From an uncultured Clostridium sp. (GTDB lineage: Bacteria > Bacillota > Clostridia > TANB77 > CAG-508), in assembly GCA_948437895.1 (NCBI GenBank), contig CAOJKK010000009.1:1-52317 (forward strand): DNA of 52,317 nt. Reading direction: 5' to 3'. How positions within the stretch are numbered: position 1 is the first letter of the stretch; every line of letters begins with the position of its first letter. Under the pieces are notes generated by a model, which saw nothing but the letters and a program-made list of their open reading frames with translations, was not told the origin of the DNA and ran no database searches. The translations under genes were made by a program, and so were the position numbers. Below, one piece after another: positions 1 to 8,672 of this stretch.

Positions 1-224
1 TCTACTATATTTATTTTTATATCATTATACATTACAGATGTATTTTTAGATAAAATTGTAATTCCTCTTTCTTTTTCTAGATCATTTGAATCCATTACTC
101 TTTCTTGTACTTGTTCATTATCTCTAAATGTACCACTTTGTCTAAGCAAAGCATCTACTAATGTTGTTTTTCCATGATCAACGTGTGCTATAATTGCTAC
201 ATTTCTAATTTTTTCATTACTCAT
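1..224 (-). CDS. typA: TypA/BipA ribosome-associated GTPase (partial, N-terminal 74 residues)
   Basis: The first 74 residues of a translational GTPase read off the left edge. The G1 loop [11 protein letters not shown] begins near residue 12 and is followed by the switch I region KERGITI and ILSKNTS, the combination typical of TypA/BipA rather than EF-G or LepA. TypA acts on the ribosome under stress and in 50S assembly. The ATG at 222-224 is preceded by AAAGGGGA, and a strong promoter lies upstream at 282-311. The rest of the gene is outside the window. The family call rests on the G domain only. Confidence 0.9.
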   Translation of the reverse strand, partial: MSNEKIRNVAIIAHVDHGKTTLVDALLRQSGTFRDNEQVQERVMDSNDLEKERGITILSKNTSVMYNDIKINIV

Positions 225-281
225 TTTAAAATCCCCTTTATCTATTTAATTTTATTAATAACTGATTACAATTAACAATTA

Positions 282-311
282 ATTATACCTCGAAATGACT
301 ACATTTGTCAA
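282..311 (-). promoter_or_regulatory. SigA-type promoter for typA
   Basis: On the minus strand, -35 TTGACA (306-311) and -10 TATAAT (282-287) are separated by 18 bases. Both hexamers are consensus. The start site would fall about 50 bases upstream of the typA ATG. It also separates typA from the plsC operon, which ends at a terminator just upstream. Confidence 0.75.
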
Positions 312-404
312 TGTATTTGGCTATATTCACATAGTATTCTCACATTTTATATCCCTTAGTTTTATCTGAACAAATTGGATATATTACTTTTATATCCATA
401 AAAT

Positions 405-430
405 TAAAAAAGATGCTTGTTTTAAGCATC
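405..430 (-). terminator. Intrinsic terminator after plsC
   Basis: A 7-bp stem (GATGCTT/AAGCATC, 412-418 with 424-430) has a 5-nt loop and is followed on the minus strand by a run of T. It starts directly after the plsC stop and closes the asp23-like/cmk/plsC operon. Confidence 0.85.
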
Positions 431-432
431 CT

Positions 433-1029
433 TTATATCTTTTCATCTCTTAATTTAACTATTTCTAGCATTAATTCTTCTGTCAATTTATCTAATACTT
501 CTTTACTATTCGCATCTTCTTTACTTACGTTATAATATATAGGTTTTCCTATATTAATTTTAACCTTTTTAAAGAATCTGAAATCCCCTTGTACTCCAAC
601 TGGTATTATTGGAGCATTTGATTTTATTGCAAGTTTTACTGCTCCATCTTTGGGTTTAACTCCCTTCGCCATTCCGTTTCTTGTTCCTTCTGGAAATAGC
701 AGTAATAATTCATTGTTTTTCAATAATTTAAGAGATACCTTAACGCTTTCCATTGACTTATTTCCTAATTTTACAGGATATATTCCAAATACATCTGCAA
801 GCCATTTAACAAATCCATTTTTAAATAAACTTTCTTTTGCAAGTACACTAATTTTTCTCTTGTTCGTAAGTACTATAACAGCTGAATCTAAAGCATGAAC
901 ATGATTTGGACAAATTAGTGCTGGTTTTCCTTCTTCTATATTTTCTAACCCCACTATTTTAGGTCTATATACAATTAGTACTAATAGTTTTAATACAAAT
1001 TTTATTATTCTTCTAAAAACTTCTTTCAT
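433..1029 (-). CDS. plsC: 1-acyl-sn-glycerol-3-phosphate acyltransferase (PlsC family)
   Basis: This 198-residue protein should acylate lysophosphatidic acid to phosphatidic acid at the inner face of the membrane. A hydrophobic N-terminal segment (about residues 8-21) precedes the catalytic NHxxxxD block (H43, D48). The substrate-binding FPEGTR block is at 112-117 and a late PIIPVGV motif is visible. The length is usual for compact PlsC proteins. It is the last gene of a three-gene run after cmk, with 15 bases between them, and ends at a terminator. cmk next to plsC is a common clostridial arrangement. Acyl-donor specificity cannot be read from sequence. Confidence 0.92.
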   Translation of the reverse strand: MKEVFRRIIKFVLKLLVLIVYRPKIVGLENIEEGKPALICPNHVHALDSAVIVLTNKRKISVLAKESLFKNGFVKWLADVFGIYPVKLGNKSMESVKVSLKLLKNNELLLLFPEGTRNGMAKGVKPKDGAVKLAIKSNAPIIPVGVQGDFRFFKKVKINIGKPIYYNVSKEDANSKEVLDKLTEELMLEIVKLRDEKI

Positions 1030-1044
1030 GTTAAACTCCCTTAT

Positions 1045-1713
1045 TTATCCTCTTTTTTCTTTTATAATGCAAATTATCTTCTCTACTACTTGATCTATAT
1101 TTAAACTTGTAGTATCAACAATTATACTGTCTTCAGCTACTTTTAACGCTCCAATTTCTTTTGATTTATCATTTTCATCTCTTTTTCTTATATTTTCATA
1201 CACTTCTTCATATGTCATATCTATATTTTTTTCTTGATTTTCTTTATATCTTCTTTTAGCTCTTTCTTCTATACTTGCATCTAGATAAATCTTTACATCA
1301 GCATTTGGAAATACATATGTACAAATATCTCTTCCTTCCATTATTACATTTTTACCTTCTGCAAGTTTTCTTTGCATATCAACCATCAAAAATCTAACTT
1401 CTTTAATTGAAGATACTGGTGATACGATTTTTGTGACTTCTTTTGAACGAATTTCTTTTGTAACATCTTTTCCATATAAATATACAATATCACCATCTGG
1501 AGTATTATCTATGTCAATTTGTATCTTTTTTGCTATCTCTATTATTTCTTCAGTATTTTCTAATTCTACTTTTTCATTTAATACTTGCAAAGCAACACAT
1601 CTATACGTGATTCCTGTATCTATATTTATTAATCCTAATTTGTTTGCTACTTTTTTAGTTACTGTTCCTTTTCCACTTCCTGCTGGCCCATCTATTCCTA
1701 CTATAAATCCCAT
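1045..1713 (-). CDS. cmk: Cytidylate kinase
   Basis: This 222-residue CMP/dCMP kinase supplies CDP and dCDP for nucleic acid and phospholipid synthesis. The P-loop DGPAGSGKGT occupies residues 8-17. The NMP-binding region contains IDTGITYR, and MEGRDICTYVFPNADVKIYLDA is the family signature around the catalytic core. The length matches bacterial Cmk. The ATG shares one base with the stop of the upstream Asp23-like gene (TAATG), so translation of the two is probably coupled. Confidence 0.97.
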   Translation of the reverse strand: MGFIVGIDGPAGSGKGTVTKKVANKLGLINIDTGITYRCVALQVLNEKVELENTEEIIEIAKKIQIDIDNTPDGDIVYLYGKDVTKEIRSKEVTKIVSPVSSIKEVRFLMVDMQRKLAEGKNVIMEGRDICTYVFPNADVKIYLDASIEERAKRRYKENQEKNIDMTYEEVYENIRKRDENDKSKEIGALKVAEDSIIVDTTSLNIDQVVEKIICIIKEKRG

Positions 1714-2577
1714 TATCGTTCCTCCTCTGGTATATATATCCCTTTTGCAACTATGTCTATTGTTTCAATATTCATTGCAGTTTGATTTTCTATCTCTCTT
1801 TTACATTTCTTTTTAAAATTCCTTAATTCTTCTAGAACGTTATATCCATACACTGTTGTAACTTCAATGTATATTCTGACTCCTTCTCCACCTTCTATTT
1901 TATCTATTCTTACTCTATTTACTCTATGTATTGAGCTAGTTTTTTTAGCTAAATAATCTATTATTTGTCTAAATACAGTATCTGATATTCTAAAATTTCC
2001 TAAGTAACTAAACGTTGGTCTAATTATAGATTTCTCTGATATATATGGACTAGCATCTTTTCCTTTAGATTTAAAAATCTGAAGTGGGTCTAATATAAAT
2101 CCTGAAAAATCTTTTTTTATTTCAAATGTAGGCACAGGAATAACATGTTTTCCTTGTGTCTGTCTAATTCTCCTAGCTTCTGCCATTTCTTCTTCTGTTG
2201 CTACATCTGTTATATATATAGTCTCTGTAAGTTCCGGAAGATCTAGGTTTTCTCTAATTTTTTTAATCATATTATCAGATGTCCCAAGTATCAATATACT
2301 TTCTGGTCTATACTTCACAAATGCCTTTTTTATTTCCCTTGCTTCTTCCGGATTATTAAATAATGCTTTTTTTACAGTTTCTATTTTAGTTGCAGCTTTT
2401 TTTGCAGAAACTCCCGCAATAACTTCATTTTCTTTTATTAATAACCCATCATCTATTATATATTTTATTCCTCTTTCACTTGCAACCATCTGTGCTCTAT
2501 AGCTTTTACCAGTTCCGTGATGGTCCAACAAATGCATATGTTTTTATTCTACTATCAATAATTTTATCAATTATCAT
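1713..2577 (-). CDS. P-loop NTPase fused to Asp23/Gls24-like domain, read through a +1 shift at CGG
   Basis: Without a shift, the frame from the ATG at 2577 (RBS AGGTGAT, 6-nt spacing) ends three codons after a CGG at 2515-2517. The remainder is a frame without a good start. Skipping the C of CGG gives one 287-residue protein with a Walker A motif GPSGTGKS right at the junction. This is a known clostridial family annotated as Asp23/Gls24 envelope stress protein: an N-terminal ATP-binding part, then a motif HVIPVPTFEIKKDFSG, then a C-terminal alkaline-shock-like domain (about residues 190-280). The fused length is 3n+1 bases. It overlaps cmk by one base. Alternatives are a one-base insertion or assembly error. 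The molecular function of the family is unknown. Confidence 0.85.
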
Positions 2578-2649
2578 ACAACTATCACCTGATCAAATAA
2601 ATTTCCAATACATTATATCATTTCATATTAATTTTGTAAAACAAATTTT

Positions 2650-2675
2650 AAAGGATGTCTTTTTAGACATCCTTT
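2650..2675 (-). terminator. Intrinsic terminator after the glycosyltransferase gene
   Basis: A perfect 11-bp stem (AAAGGATGTCT with its complement, 2650-2660 and 2665-2675) has a 4-nt loop and is followed on the minus strand by AAAATTTG and more T. It begins 15 bases after the stop at 2691. Confidence 0.85.
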
Positions 2676-2690
2676 ATTCTGTATATTATT

Positions 2691-3932
2691 TTAAACATTT
2701 ACTTTATTATCTAATTCTTCAACTTTTACACTTCTTGTATGTTCAATTTTTGTCCATGTTGTATCTGGTTTTATTAACGCTTTTATATTTATTAATATCC
2801 AAGATCCTAAGAATAACGGATAGCAAAGTATTCCTTTAATCATAGGTTTTATTGGTCTCTTATCTAGCCACATTATTAAAATTGCAGTAAGTGGTGGAAG
2901 TAAGAATGTTGCTCCTAAATATCTTAAATAGTTCCATATTAATGCTGCTGTTGTCATTCCATTTGCCGCATATATTATAAAGTTAACTACTAATAATCCT
3001 AATGTTATTATAAGCATCGGCATACCCATTAAATAAAGGAATCCATCAAAATTCATTAATGTTTTATGGTCTTTTACACCTCTTGCTAAATCTTTTAAAT
3101 AATATTTAACACATTGTATATGTCCAACTGACCATCTCATTCTTTGATTCCATGATTGATTATATTCAAGTGGTTGTTCATCATATACTATAGCATCTGT
3201 TGCCCAACCTAATTTTCTTCCTTTTGAGATGTTTATTAATGAAAACTCTATATCTTCTGTTAAAGTTTTTGTATTCCATCCTTCTGCTTTTATAAGGTCA
3301 TATTTTACCATAAATCCTGTACCATTTAATAATGGAGATAAACCTAAGTTATATCTTGCTAAATGATAAAATCTATGCATTGTCCAATAGAATAATGCAT
3401 ATCCTGCTGATACCCATGAATCTGTTGGATTCTTTATATCTCTATATCCTTGTACTACTTCTTCACCTTGGCAAAGTTTCTTATTCATTGCTTTTATGAA
3501 GTCTGGCATTGCAACATTATCTGCATCAAACACACACATTGCATCATAATCTGCACCTTGTTCATTCATTTGGTTTAAAAACCATTGCATTGCAAAACCT
3601 TTTGTTTTCTTTGTCTCATCAAATCTTTCATAAACAATAGCTCCTGCATTTCTCGCAACTTCTGCTGTATTATCTGTACAGTTATCTGCAATAACATATA
3701 TATCTAGCAGTTCTTTAGGATAGTTTTGATTCTTTAAACTTTCTACTAAGTTTCCTACAACAGCTGCTTCATTATGAGCTGGTATTAATGCCATAAATTT
3801 ATGCTCTTTATTTACTAACAATGGTTTATCCTTTAATTTAACTAATGAGCATGCACTTATTACTATATTATATAACCAAAATATTGTTATAATCCATACT
3901 AATGCTTGTTGTAGTATATATAAATATTCCAT
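2691..3932 (-). CDS. Membrane family-2 glycosyltransferase (polysaccharide synthase type)
   Basis: This 413-residue membrane protein has one N-terminal transmembrane helix (about 8-30), a cytosolic GT-2 domain and three or more C-terminal helices (about 290-390). It shows the signature residues of processive GT-A synthases: a nucleotide-binding start at ALIPAHNEA (48-56), DAD at 136-138, TED at 225-227 and QRMRW at 263-267. Such enzymes polymerise or transfer sugars for exopolysaccharide or cell-surface glycans. It stands alone between its own terminator and the FGE-like gene, so the product sugar cannot be inferred from neighbours. Lengths of the domains look complete. Confidence 0.88.
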   Translation of the reverse strand: MEYLYILQQALVWIITIFWLYNIVISACSLVKLKDKPLLVNKEHKFMALIPAHNEAAVVGNLVESLKNQNYPKELLDIYVIADNCTDNTAEVARNAGAIVYERFDETKKTKGFAMQWFLNQMNEQGADYDAMCVFDADNVAMPDFIKAMNKKLCQGEEVVQGYRDIKNPTDSWVSAGYALFYWTMHRFYHLARYNLGLSPLLNGTGFMVKYDLIKAEGWNTKTLTEDIEFSLINISKGRKLGWATDAIVYDEQPLEYNQSWNQRMRWSVGHIQCVKYYLKDLARGVKDHKTLMNFDGFLYLMGMPMLIITLGLLVVNFIIYAANGMTTAALIWNYLRYLGATFLLPPLTAILIMWLDKRPIKPMIKGILCYPLFLGSWILINIKALIKPDTTWTKIEHTRSVKVEELDNKVNV

Positions 3933-4079
3933 TCTTTATTACCTCTCTTTATTTATTTCAAAAGATGACTTAATAGTTATCTTTCTAATATATATTATTC
4001 GCCATCTTTTTCATTATACTACTTTTATTAATTTATTGCAACTTTTTAATAAAATCTTAATAACTATACATGTAAATAT

Positions 4080-4114
4080 CAAAAAGAAGTATAAAGATTA
4101 AAACTTTATACTTC
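4080..4114 (-). terminator. Intrinsic terminator after the FGE-like gene
   Basis: A long stem AAGAAGTATAAAG with its perfect complement encloses a short A/T loop and is followed on the minus strand by TTTTTGAT. The upstream arm overlaps the zero-frame stop at 4115 but lies after the stop reached by the +1 frame (4123-4125). Confidence 0.85.
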
Positions 4115-4122
4115 TTAAATAG

Positions 4123-5476
4123 CTATCTTATATATAGTGCCATTCTGCTTCCGATAGTAATCAAATTTATCAGCTGGCTGACCATATCCAGCAGGACTAA
4201 GGTCTGAAGCTGAACCATTCCCATAATACTTTGCACCACCACGAATAATTCGATTTTGCTTATAATTCTCCTCAATCTTCATTGTCCATTCCATGGTATT
4301 TCCTGCTAAATCAAATATATTATTACTTACATCATATGTCACTGGTTTAATACCTTTATACGCTGATCCTGATAAGTCTGGTTGTGTAGTATATGTGTTT
4401 GTTGGTCTTTTTGCGTTTTCATACTCAGCAAATTTTAATATTACATCCCATTCTTTACTTGTTATCATTGTACTAAATGTCGAACCATGATTTGCATATA
4501 AATCCTTTTGTACTTTATATAATCCATACCACCTATAATAATATCCATCACCAGTATACTTATTTGGATTTATCCCTTCCTTTATAATTGTATTCGCTGT
4601 TAGTACTGTTGTATCTCTTTTACTTCCTATTTTTCCATTTTCATCTATTGTTGTTTCATATCTTCCTACATAAAACCCTTTATATTTATTTATACTTGTT
4701 TCTATATTTGTTTTATCTTGTTCATAATCAAAATCTTCAGCATAATTGAAAAATCCTTCTCCATAATAATAATCTAATTGTTCCTGTGAGTCAAAATAGC
4801 AGTTACTCATAATACCATCTTTTGCTGTCAATGGTCCAAGGTTATCTTCTGTATATGTGCTTGCTACTGGTATAAACACAAATTCATTCACTCCATCTCT
4901 TATTACTAATCCACCTGATATAGAGTTTTCTCCTTCCACTGTTGATATCTCAAATCCTGTTGGTACTACCGCTATTGTTTCTTCTTCATTTATTGTTTCT
5001 TTTAATACTGTTTGGATTTTTCCTTCATCTACTCCCTGTTTTATATCTTCTCCTAATTCTTCATATGGTAATACAGTTACTCCTTCTGCTAATCCTGGAA
5101 CTTGTTCTTTGTATGTTGGCGGTATATTTCCTCCTGGCTTTGAACTCTCTCCTATATATTTTATTTCTCCATTGTCTGATACTGTAAATTGATTTCCGTT
5201 TGGACTTGTATATATTCCTTCTGATTCACTCCATCCGTCTGGTAACTTTATATTATTTTTATTTACATTTCCATCTGTTCCTATTGCTGCTAATACTGCT
5301 GGTAATAATGTTTCTCTATCTGCTTCTATTTGTGTTTCCTTTGCTGCTTGTTTTGTTGTAGTAAATAGCCCTCCATTTAATGCTACATTTACTGTTACTC
5401 CCACTAGAATTAGCATTACTATTATTGTTATTACTAATGCTATTAGTGTTATTCCTTTATTGTTTTTCATTCTCAT
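4123..5476 (-). CDS. Pilin-leader protein with C-terminal formylglycine-enzyme-like domain, +1 shift at CGG near the end
   Basis: The N-terminus KGITLIALVITIIVMLILV (from residue 7) resembles a type IV prepilin leader, but it lacks the usual Glu at position +5. A linker of about 150 residues leads into an FGE-sulfatase-like domain (about residue 180 onward) with GFYVGRYE, WDVILKFAE, IFDLAGNTMEWT and RIIRGGA. In the zero frame the end is an unconserved tail after CGG at 4151-4153. Skipping the C gives GSRMALYIR and a stop at 4123, the kind of ending (G-S/F-R-x-x-L) expected of this domain. The fused product is 450 residues, 3n+1 bases. It is probably a surface protein processed by the prepilin peptidase at 33465. 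Whether the domain is catalytic is unknown. Confidence 0.8.
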
Positions 5477-5514
5477 TTGTACAACCGCCTCTTTCTTTTG
5501 TTTTTTACGTCAAT

Positions 5515-5543
5515 ATAATATTACACTTTTTATTTTCAGTCAA
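5515..5543 (-). promoter_or_regulatory. SigA-type promoter for the FGE-like gene
   Basis: On the minus strand, -35 TTGACT (5538-5543) and -10 TATTAT (5515-5520) are spaced by 17 bases, about 40 bases upstream of the ATG at 5476. Confidence 0.65.
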
Positions 5544-5589
5544 TATATTTATCTTTTTTATTTTAATAATATTATCCATTATTTACATA

Positions 5590-5619
5590 TAAAAAAAGGA
5601 GCTACATAAATGTAACTCC
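5590..5619 (-). terminator. Intrinsic terminator after pnp
   Basis: A 10-bp stem (GGAGTTACAT/ATGTAGCTCC, with one G-U pair, 5598-5607 and 5610-5619) is followed on the minus strand by seven T. It lies about 15 bases after the pnp stop. Confidence 0.9.
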
Positions 5620-5634
5620 TCCTTAATTGTATTT

Positions 5635-7752
5635 CTATTCTTCAGTTTCTTCAATTCCTAATCCTTTTTTAGTTAGGCTTATCTTTCCTTGATTATCTAT
5701 ATCTAACACTTTAACTAAGAATGTATCTCCTTCTTTTAATACATCTTCAACTTTTTCTACTCTCTTTTCAGATATCTTAGAAATATGAAGTAATCCTTCT
5801 TTTCCTCCACCTAAGTCCATAAATGCTCCAAATGGCATTATTTTAGTAACTGTTGCTTCATAGATTTCTCCTACTTCTATTTCTCTTGTAATATCTTCTA
5901 TCATTTTTTGTGCTTGATTTGCTTTTTCTTGTTCTGATGTATAAATGAATACTCTTCCGTCTTCTTCTATATCTATTTTTACACCTGTTTCATCAATTAT
6001 TTTGTTAATTGTTTCTCCGCCTTTACCAATTACATCTTTTATTTTATCTGTCTTTATTGTCATTGTTGTTATTTTAGGTGCATATTTTGATAATTCTTTT
6101 CTTGGTTCTGCAATTTGCTTAAGCATTATTTCATCTAATATATATTGTCTTGCTTTTCTAGTTCTTGCAAATGCTTCTTCTATTATTTTATATGTTAATC
6201 CATCAACTTTTATATCAACTTGTATAGCTGTTATACCGTTTTTTGTTCCACCAACTTTAAAGTCCATGTCTCCAAAGAAATCTTCTAATCCTTGAATATC
6301 TGTAAGCATTACATAATCATCTGGATCTTCTGGGTTTGATACAAGTCCTGTTGAAATACCTGCTACTGGATTTTTAATTGGAACACCAGCATCCATTAAA
6401 GCTAAAGTACTTCCACATATACTTGCTTGTGATGTAGATCCATTTGAAGATAATACTTCTGATACAACTCTTATTGCATAAGGGAATTCTTCTTCAGATG
6501 GTATTACTGGAACTAACGCTCTTTCTGCTAAAGCACCATGTCCAATTTCTCTTCTTCCTGGTCCACGTGATGGTCTTGCTTCACCTACGCTATATGCAGG
6601 GAAGTTATATTGATGCATATATCTTTTGCTTTCTTCTTCATCTAATCCATCTAATTTTTGTTCTTCATTTACCATACCTAGTGTCGCAATTGATAATACT
6701 TGTGTTTGTCCTCTTGTGAATATTGCACTACCATGTGTTCTTGGTAGTAATCCTACTTCACATGAAAGTGGTCTTATTTCATCTATTGCTCTTCCATCTG
6801 GTCTTTTATGTTCTTCAAAGATCATTTTTCTAACAGATTTTTTCTCTAATTTGTATAAACTATCAGCTATATCTTGTTTTACTTCTTCTGCTTTTTCTTC
6901 TCCATATTTTTCTACATAATATGCTTTTACATCTTCTGCTAGTTTATCCATATTAGCATCTCTTACTTCTTTATCTTGAGCTTGTACATCTTGGTACATT
7001 CTATCTTGGAAATTAGCTTCAATTTCTTCATATACTTCATGGTCTACTTCAAATGATTTATATTCCATTTTTGGTTTTCCAATTTCTGCTTTTATTTCTG
7101 ATATGAATTCACATATTTTTTTGATTTCTTCATGTCCTTTTTTAATAGCTTCAAGCATTAATGAATCTGGTATTTCATTTGCTCCTGCTTCTATCATAGC
7201 TATTTTATCTTTAGTTCCTGCAACTGTTAATGTTAAATCTGTTTTTGCTCTTTGTTCTACTGTTGGGTTTATAACTATTTCTCCATCAACTAATCCTACT
7301 GCTACTGAACCTGTTGGTCCTCCAAAAGGTATATCTGATATTGAAAGTGCTGCAGATGATCCTATCATTGCACATACTTCTGGTGAATTATCTGGATCTA
7401 CAGATAATACAGTGGCAACAACACATACATCATTTCTGAAATCTTTTGGGAATAAAGGTCTTATTGGTCTATCAATAACTCTTGATGTAAGTATTGCTTT
7501 ATCAGATGGTTTTCCTTCTCTTTTTTGGAAACTACCTGGTATTTTTCCTACTGAATATAGTTTCTCTTCATAGTCTACTGATAAAGGAAAGAAATCTATT
7601 CCTTCTCTTGGTTCTTTTGATGCTGTAACATTTACCATTACAGCTGTTTCTCCGTATCTAACTAATACATTGGCATTTGCTAATTCTGCCATTTTTCCTG
7701 TTTCTATTGTAAGTGTTCTTCCTGCAAGTTCCATTGAATATGTTTTAAACAT
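5635..7752 (-). CDS. pnp: Polyribonucleotide nucleotidyltransferase (PNPase)
   Basis: This 705-residue 3'-5' phosphorolytic exoribonuclease acts in mRNA turnover and tRNA processing. The first RNase PH domain is at about residues 5-230, a helical linker follows, and the second (catalytic) RNase PH domain runs from about 310 to 540, with the [12 protein letters not shown] signature. The KH domain contains [11 protein letters not shown] and an S1 domain ends the protein ([20 protein letters not shown]). The length is typical. rpsO lies directly upstream, the classical rpsO-pnp pair, separated by a hairpin and a structured leader. The ATG at 7752 has an AGGAGGAT ribosome binding site. Confidence 0.98.
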   Translation of the reverse strand: MFKTYSMELAGRTLTIETGKMAELANANVLVRYGETAVMVNVTASKEPREGIDFFPLSVDYEEKLYSVGKIPGSFQKREGKPSDKAILTSRVIDRPIRPLFPKDFRNDVCVVATVLSVDPDNSPEVCAMIGSSAALSISDIPFGGPTGSVAVGLVDGEIVINPTVEQRAKTDLTLTVAGTKDKIAMIEAGANEIPDSLMLEAIKKGHEEIKKICEFISEIKAEIGKPKMEYKSFEVDHEVYEEIEANFQDRMYQDVQAQDKEVRDANMDKLAEDVKAYYVEKYGEEKAEEVKQDIADSLYKLEKKSVRKMIFEEHKRPDGRAIDEIRPLSCEVGLLPRTHGSAIFTRGQTQVLSIATLGMVNEEQKLDGLDEEESKRYMHQYNFPAYSVGEARPSRGPGRREIGHGALAERALVPVIPSEEEFPYAIRVVSEVLSSNGSTSQASICGSTLALMDAGVPIKNPVAGISTGLVSNPEDPDDYVMLTDIQGLEDFFGDMDFKVGGTKNGITAIQVDIKVDGLTYKIIEEAFARTRKARQYILDEIMLKQIAEPRKELSKYAPKITTMTIKTDKIKDVIGKGGETINKIIDETGVKIDIEEDGRVFIYTSEQEKANQAQKMIEDITREIEVGEIYEATVTKIMPFGAFMDLGGGKEGLLHISKISEKRVEKVEDVLKEGDTFLVKVLDIDNQGKISLTKKGLGIEETEE

Positions 7753-7790
7753 AATTCATCCTCCTTTTAATTTTTATATATTTAAGAAGA

Positions 7791-7883
7791 TAGTTTTGCT
7801 ATGAATGTAACCTCTAAAATATGCTTGTACAGTATAAGCACATTTTACAAGCTACTCTCATTAACAAAAGCATCTTTCTTATA
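7791..7883 (-). promoter_or_regulatory. Structured pnp leader (long imperfect stem-loop)
   Basis: Within the 180-base rpsO-pnp gap the minus-strand RNA can form an 11-bp hairpin with one mismatch (7816-7826 with 7836-7846, 9-nt loop). It sits inside a longer imperfect pairing of about 7793-7809 with 7866-7883. In enteric bacteria a long pnp leader duplex is cut by RNase III and mediates autoregulation. A similar role here is inference; only the base pairing is seen. Confidence 0.45.
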
Positions 7884-7903
7884 AACTTAATTTTCGTAAT
7901 TAA

Positions 7904-7922
7904 GGGCGGAAAAATTCCGCCC
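7904..7922 (-). terminator. GC-rich hairpin between rpsO and pnp
   Basis: An 8-bp stem (GGGCGGAA/TTCCGCCC, 7904-7911 and 7915-7922) has a 3-nt loop and is followed by TTAATTA on the minus strand, so the T-tract is weak. It starts 11 bases after the rpsO stop. It may be a leaky terminator that lets some transcription into pnp. Confidence 0.6.
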
Positions 7923-7933
7923 CCGATTTACAA

Positions 7934-8197
7934 TTATTTTCTTAAATTTAATTTTGCAACTATTTCTCTATATTTAGCTAAATCTTTTCTAGATAAATAG
8001 TTAAGTAAGTTTCTTCTTTTACCTACCATTTGTAAAAGTCCACGTCTTGAATGATTATCTTTTTTATGAACTTTTAAATGTTCTGTTAATTCATTAATTC
8101 TTTCTGTTAATAAAGCTATTTGAACTTCTGATGAACCTGTATCATTTTCATCTCTTTTAAAAGTATTAATGATTTCTTGTTTTCTTTCTTTAGTCAT
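7934..8197 (-). CDS. rpsO: 30S ribosomal protein S15
   Basis: 87 residues, the standard S15 length. The protein binds 16S rRNA helix 22 in the platform of the small subunit. Family blocks visible include [15 protein letters not shown], HxxDxHSRRGLL and the C-terminal [10 protein letters not shown]-like segment ([13 protein letters not shown]). The ATG at 8197 has an AGGAGG site. Its promoter and a hairpin leader lie upstream, and pnp follows. Confidence 0.98.
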   Translation of the reverse strand: MTKERKQEIINTFKRDENDTGSSEVQIALLTERINELTEHLKVHKKDNHSRRGLLQMVGKRRNLLNYLSRKDLAKYREIVAKLNLRK

Positions 8198-8236
8198 TAT
8201 TGTTTCCTCCTATTTCTATAATATGCCCTAAACTGA

Positions 8237-8261
8237 AACTAAAGTCGGATATTCTTTAGTT
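8237..8261 (-). promoter_or_regulatory. Hairpin in the rpsO leader
   Basis: The rpsO 5' UTR contains a perfect 8-bp stem AACTAAAG/CTTTAGTT (8237-8244, 8254-8261) with a 9-nt loop, about 40 bases upstream of the start codon. S15 commonly represses its own mRNA through leader structures. That this is such a site is inference. Confidence 0.4.
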
Positions 8262-8296
8262 TAAGAATAAGGTAACTGTTCTAAACGAACATTAGT

Positions 8297-8325
8297 ATTT
8301 TACTATAAATATATTGATAATGCAA
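8297..8325 (-). promoter_or_regulatory. SigA-type promoter for rpsO
   Basis: On the minus strand, -35 TTGCAT (8320-8325), a 17-base spacer and -10 TAAAAT (8297-8302). Initiation here would give a leader of about 95 bases containing the hairpin at 8237-8261. Confidence 0.6.
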
Positions 8326-8347
8326 GCATTTTTCGAAAATTTGTTGC

Positions 8348-8623
8348 TTATCTACTTTTTTCAACTATCTCAACAATATCAGCAATATAGTCGCCTATTA
8401 CAGGAATATTAAGCATTATTAATTTTCTTAGTAAATAAATAATAATCGCTGTAATAATAGTTATTCCTATACCAATTCCTACTCCTCTAGAAATACCAGC
8501 AATTAAATTTCTCTTTAATATTTCTTTTTTACTTCCCATAATATATGAAAATTCAATTATATTAGCTTTTTCTAAACTTTCACTTATCTTATCTATTTTC
8601 TCATTCAACTTTTTAAAAAACAT
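8348..8623 (-). CDS. DUF5665 membrane protein
   Basis: 91 residues from the ATG at 8623. A GTG nine bases upstream is less likely because the AGGTG ribosome binding site sits six bases before the ATG. An N-terminal amphipathic part (LNEKIDKISESLEKANI) is followed by NLIAGISRGVGIGIGITI and one long transmembrane segment, then IPVIGDYIADIVEIV. This matches the DUF5665 pattern of Clostridia. Function is unknown. The ribosome binding site is part of the 3' arm of the terminator of the upstream UPF0182 gene. Confidence 0.85.
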   Translation of the reverse strand: MFFKKLNEKIDKISESLEKANIIEFSYIMGSKKEILKRNLIAGISRGVGIGIGITIITAIIIYLLRKLIMLNIPVIGDYIADIVEIVEKSR

Positions 8624-8657
8624 AAAAAACACCTAATTATATTTTTAGGTGTTTTTT
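8624..8657 (-). terminator. Terminator after UPF0182 gene that contains the next gene's RBS
   Basis: A perfect 13-bp stem (AAAAAACACCTAA with its complement, 8645-8657 and 8624-8636) and an 8-nt loop. The T-run of the 3' arm leads directly into ATG at 8623, and the arm carries AGGTG, the only plausible ribosome binding site for DUF5665. Termination and DUF5665 translation are therefore linked in one structure. Confidence 0.8.
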
Positions 8658-8672
8658 ATATTTATATTCATT

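Noticed and set aside
1433-1816. Plus-strand ORF overlapping cmk and the NTPase gene
   Set aside because: Antisense to conserved genes, no RBS, composition of a shadow frame. The same applies to the other long plus-strand frames over minus-strand genes.
4151-4153. CGG read as Arg at the end of the FGE-like protein
   Set aside because: The zero-frame tail after it is unlike FGE-type endings, while the +1 frame gives a fitting one.
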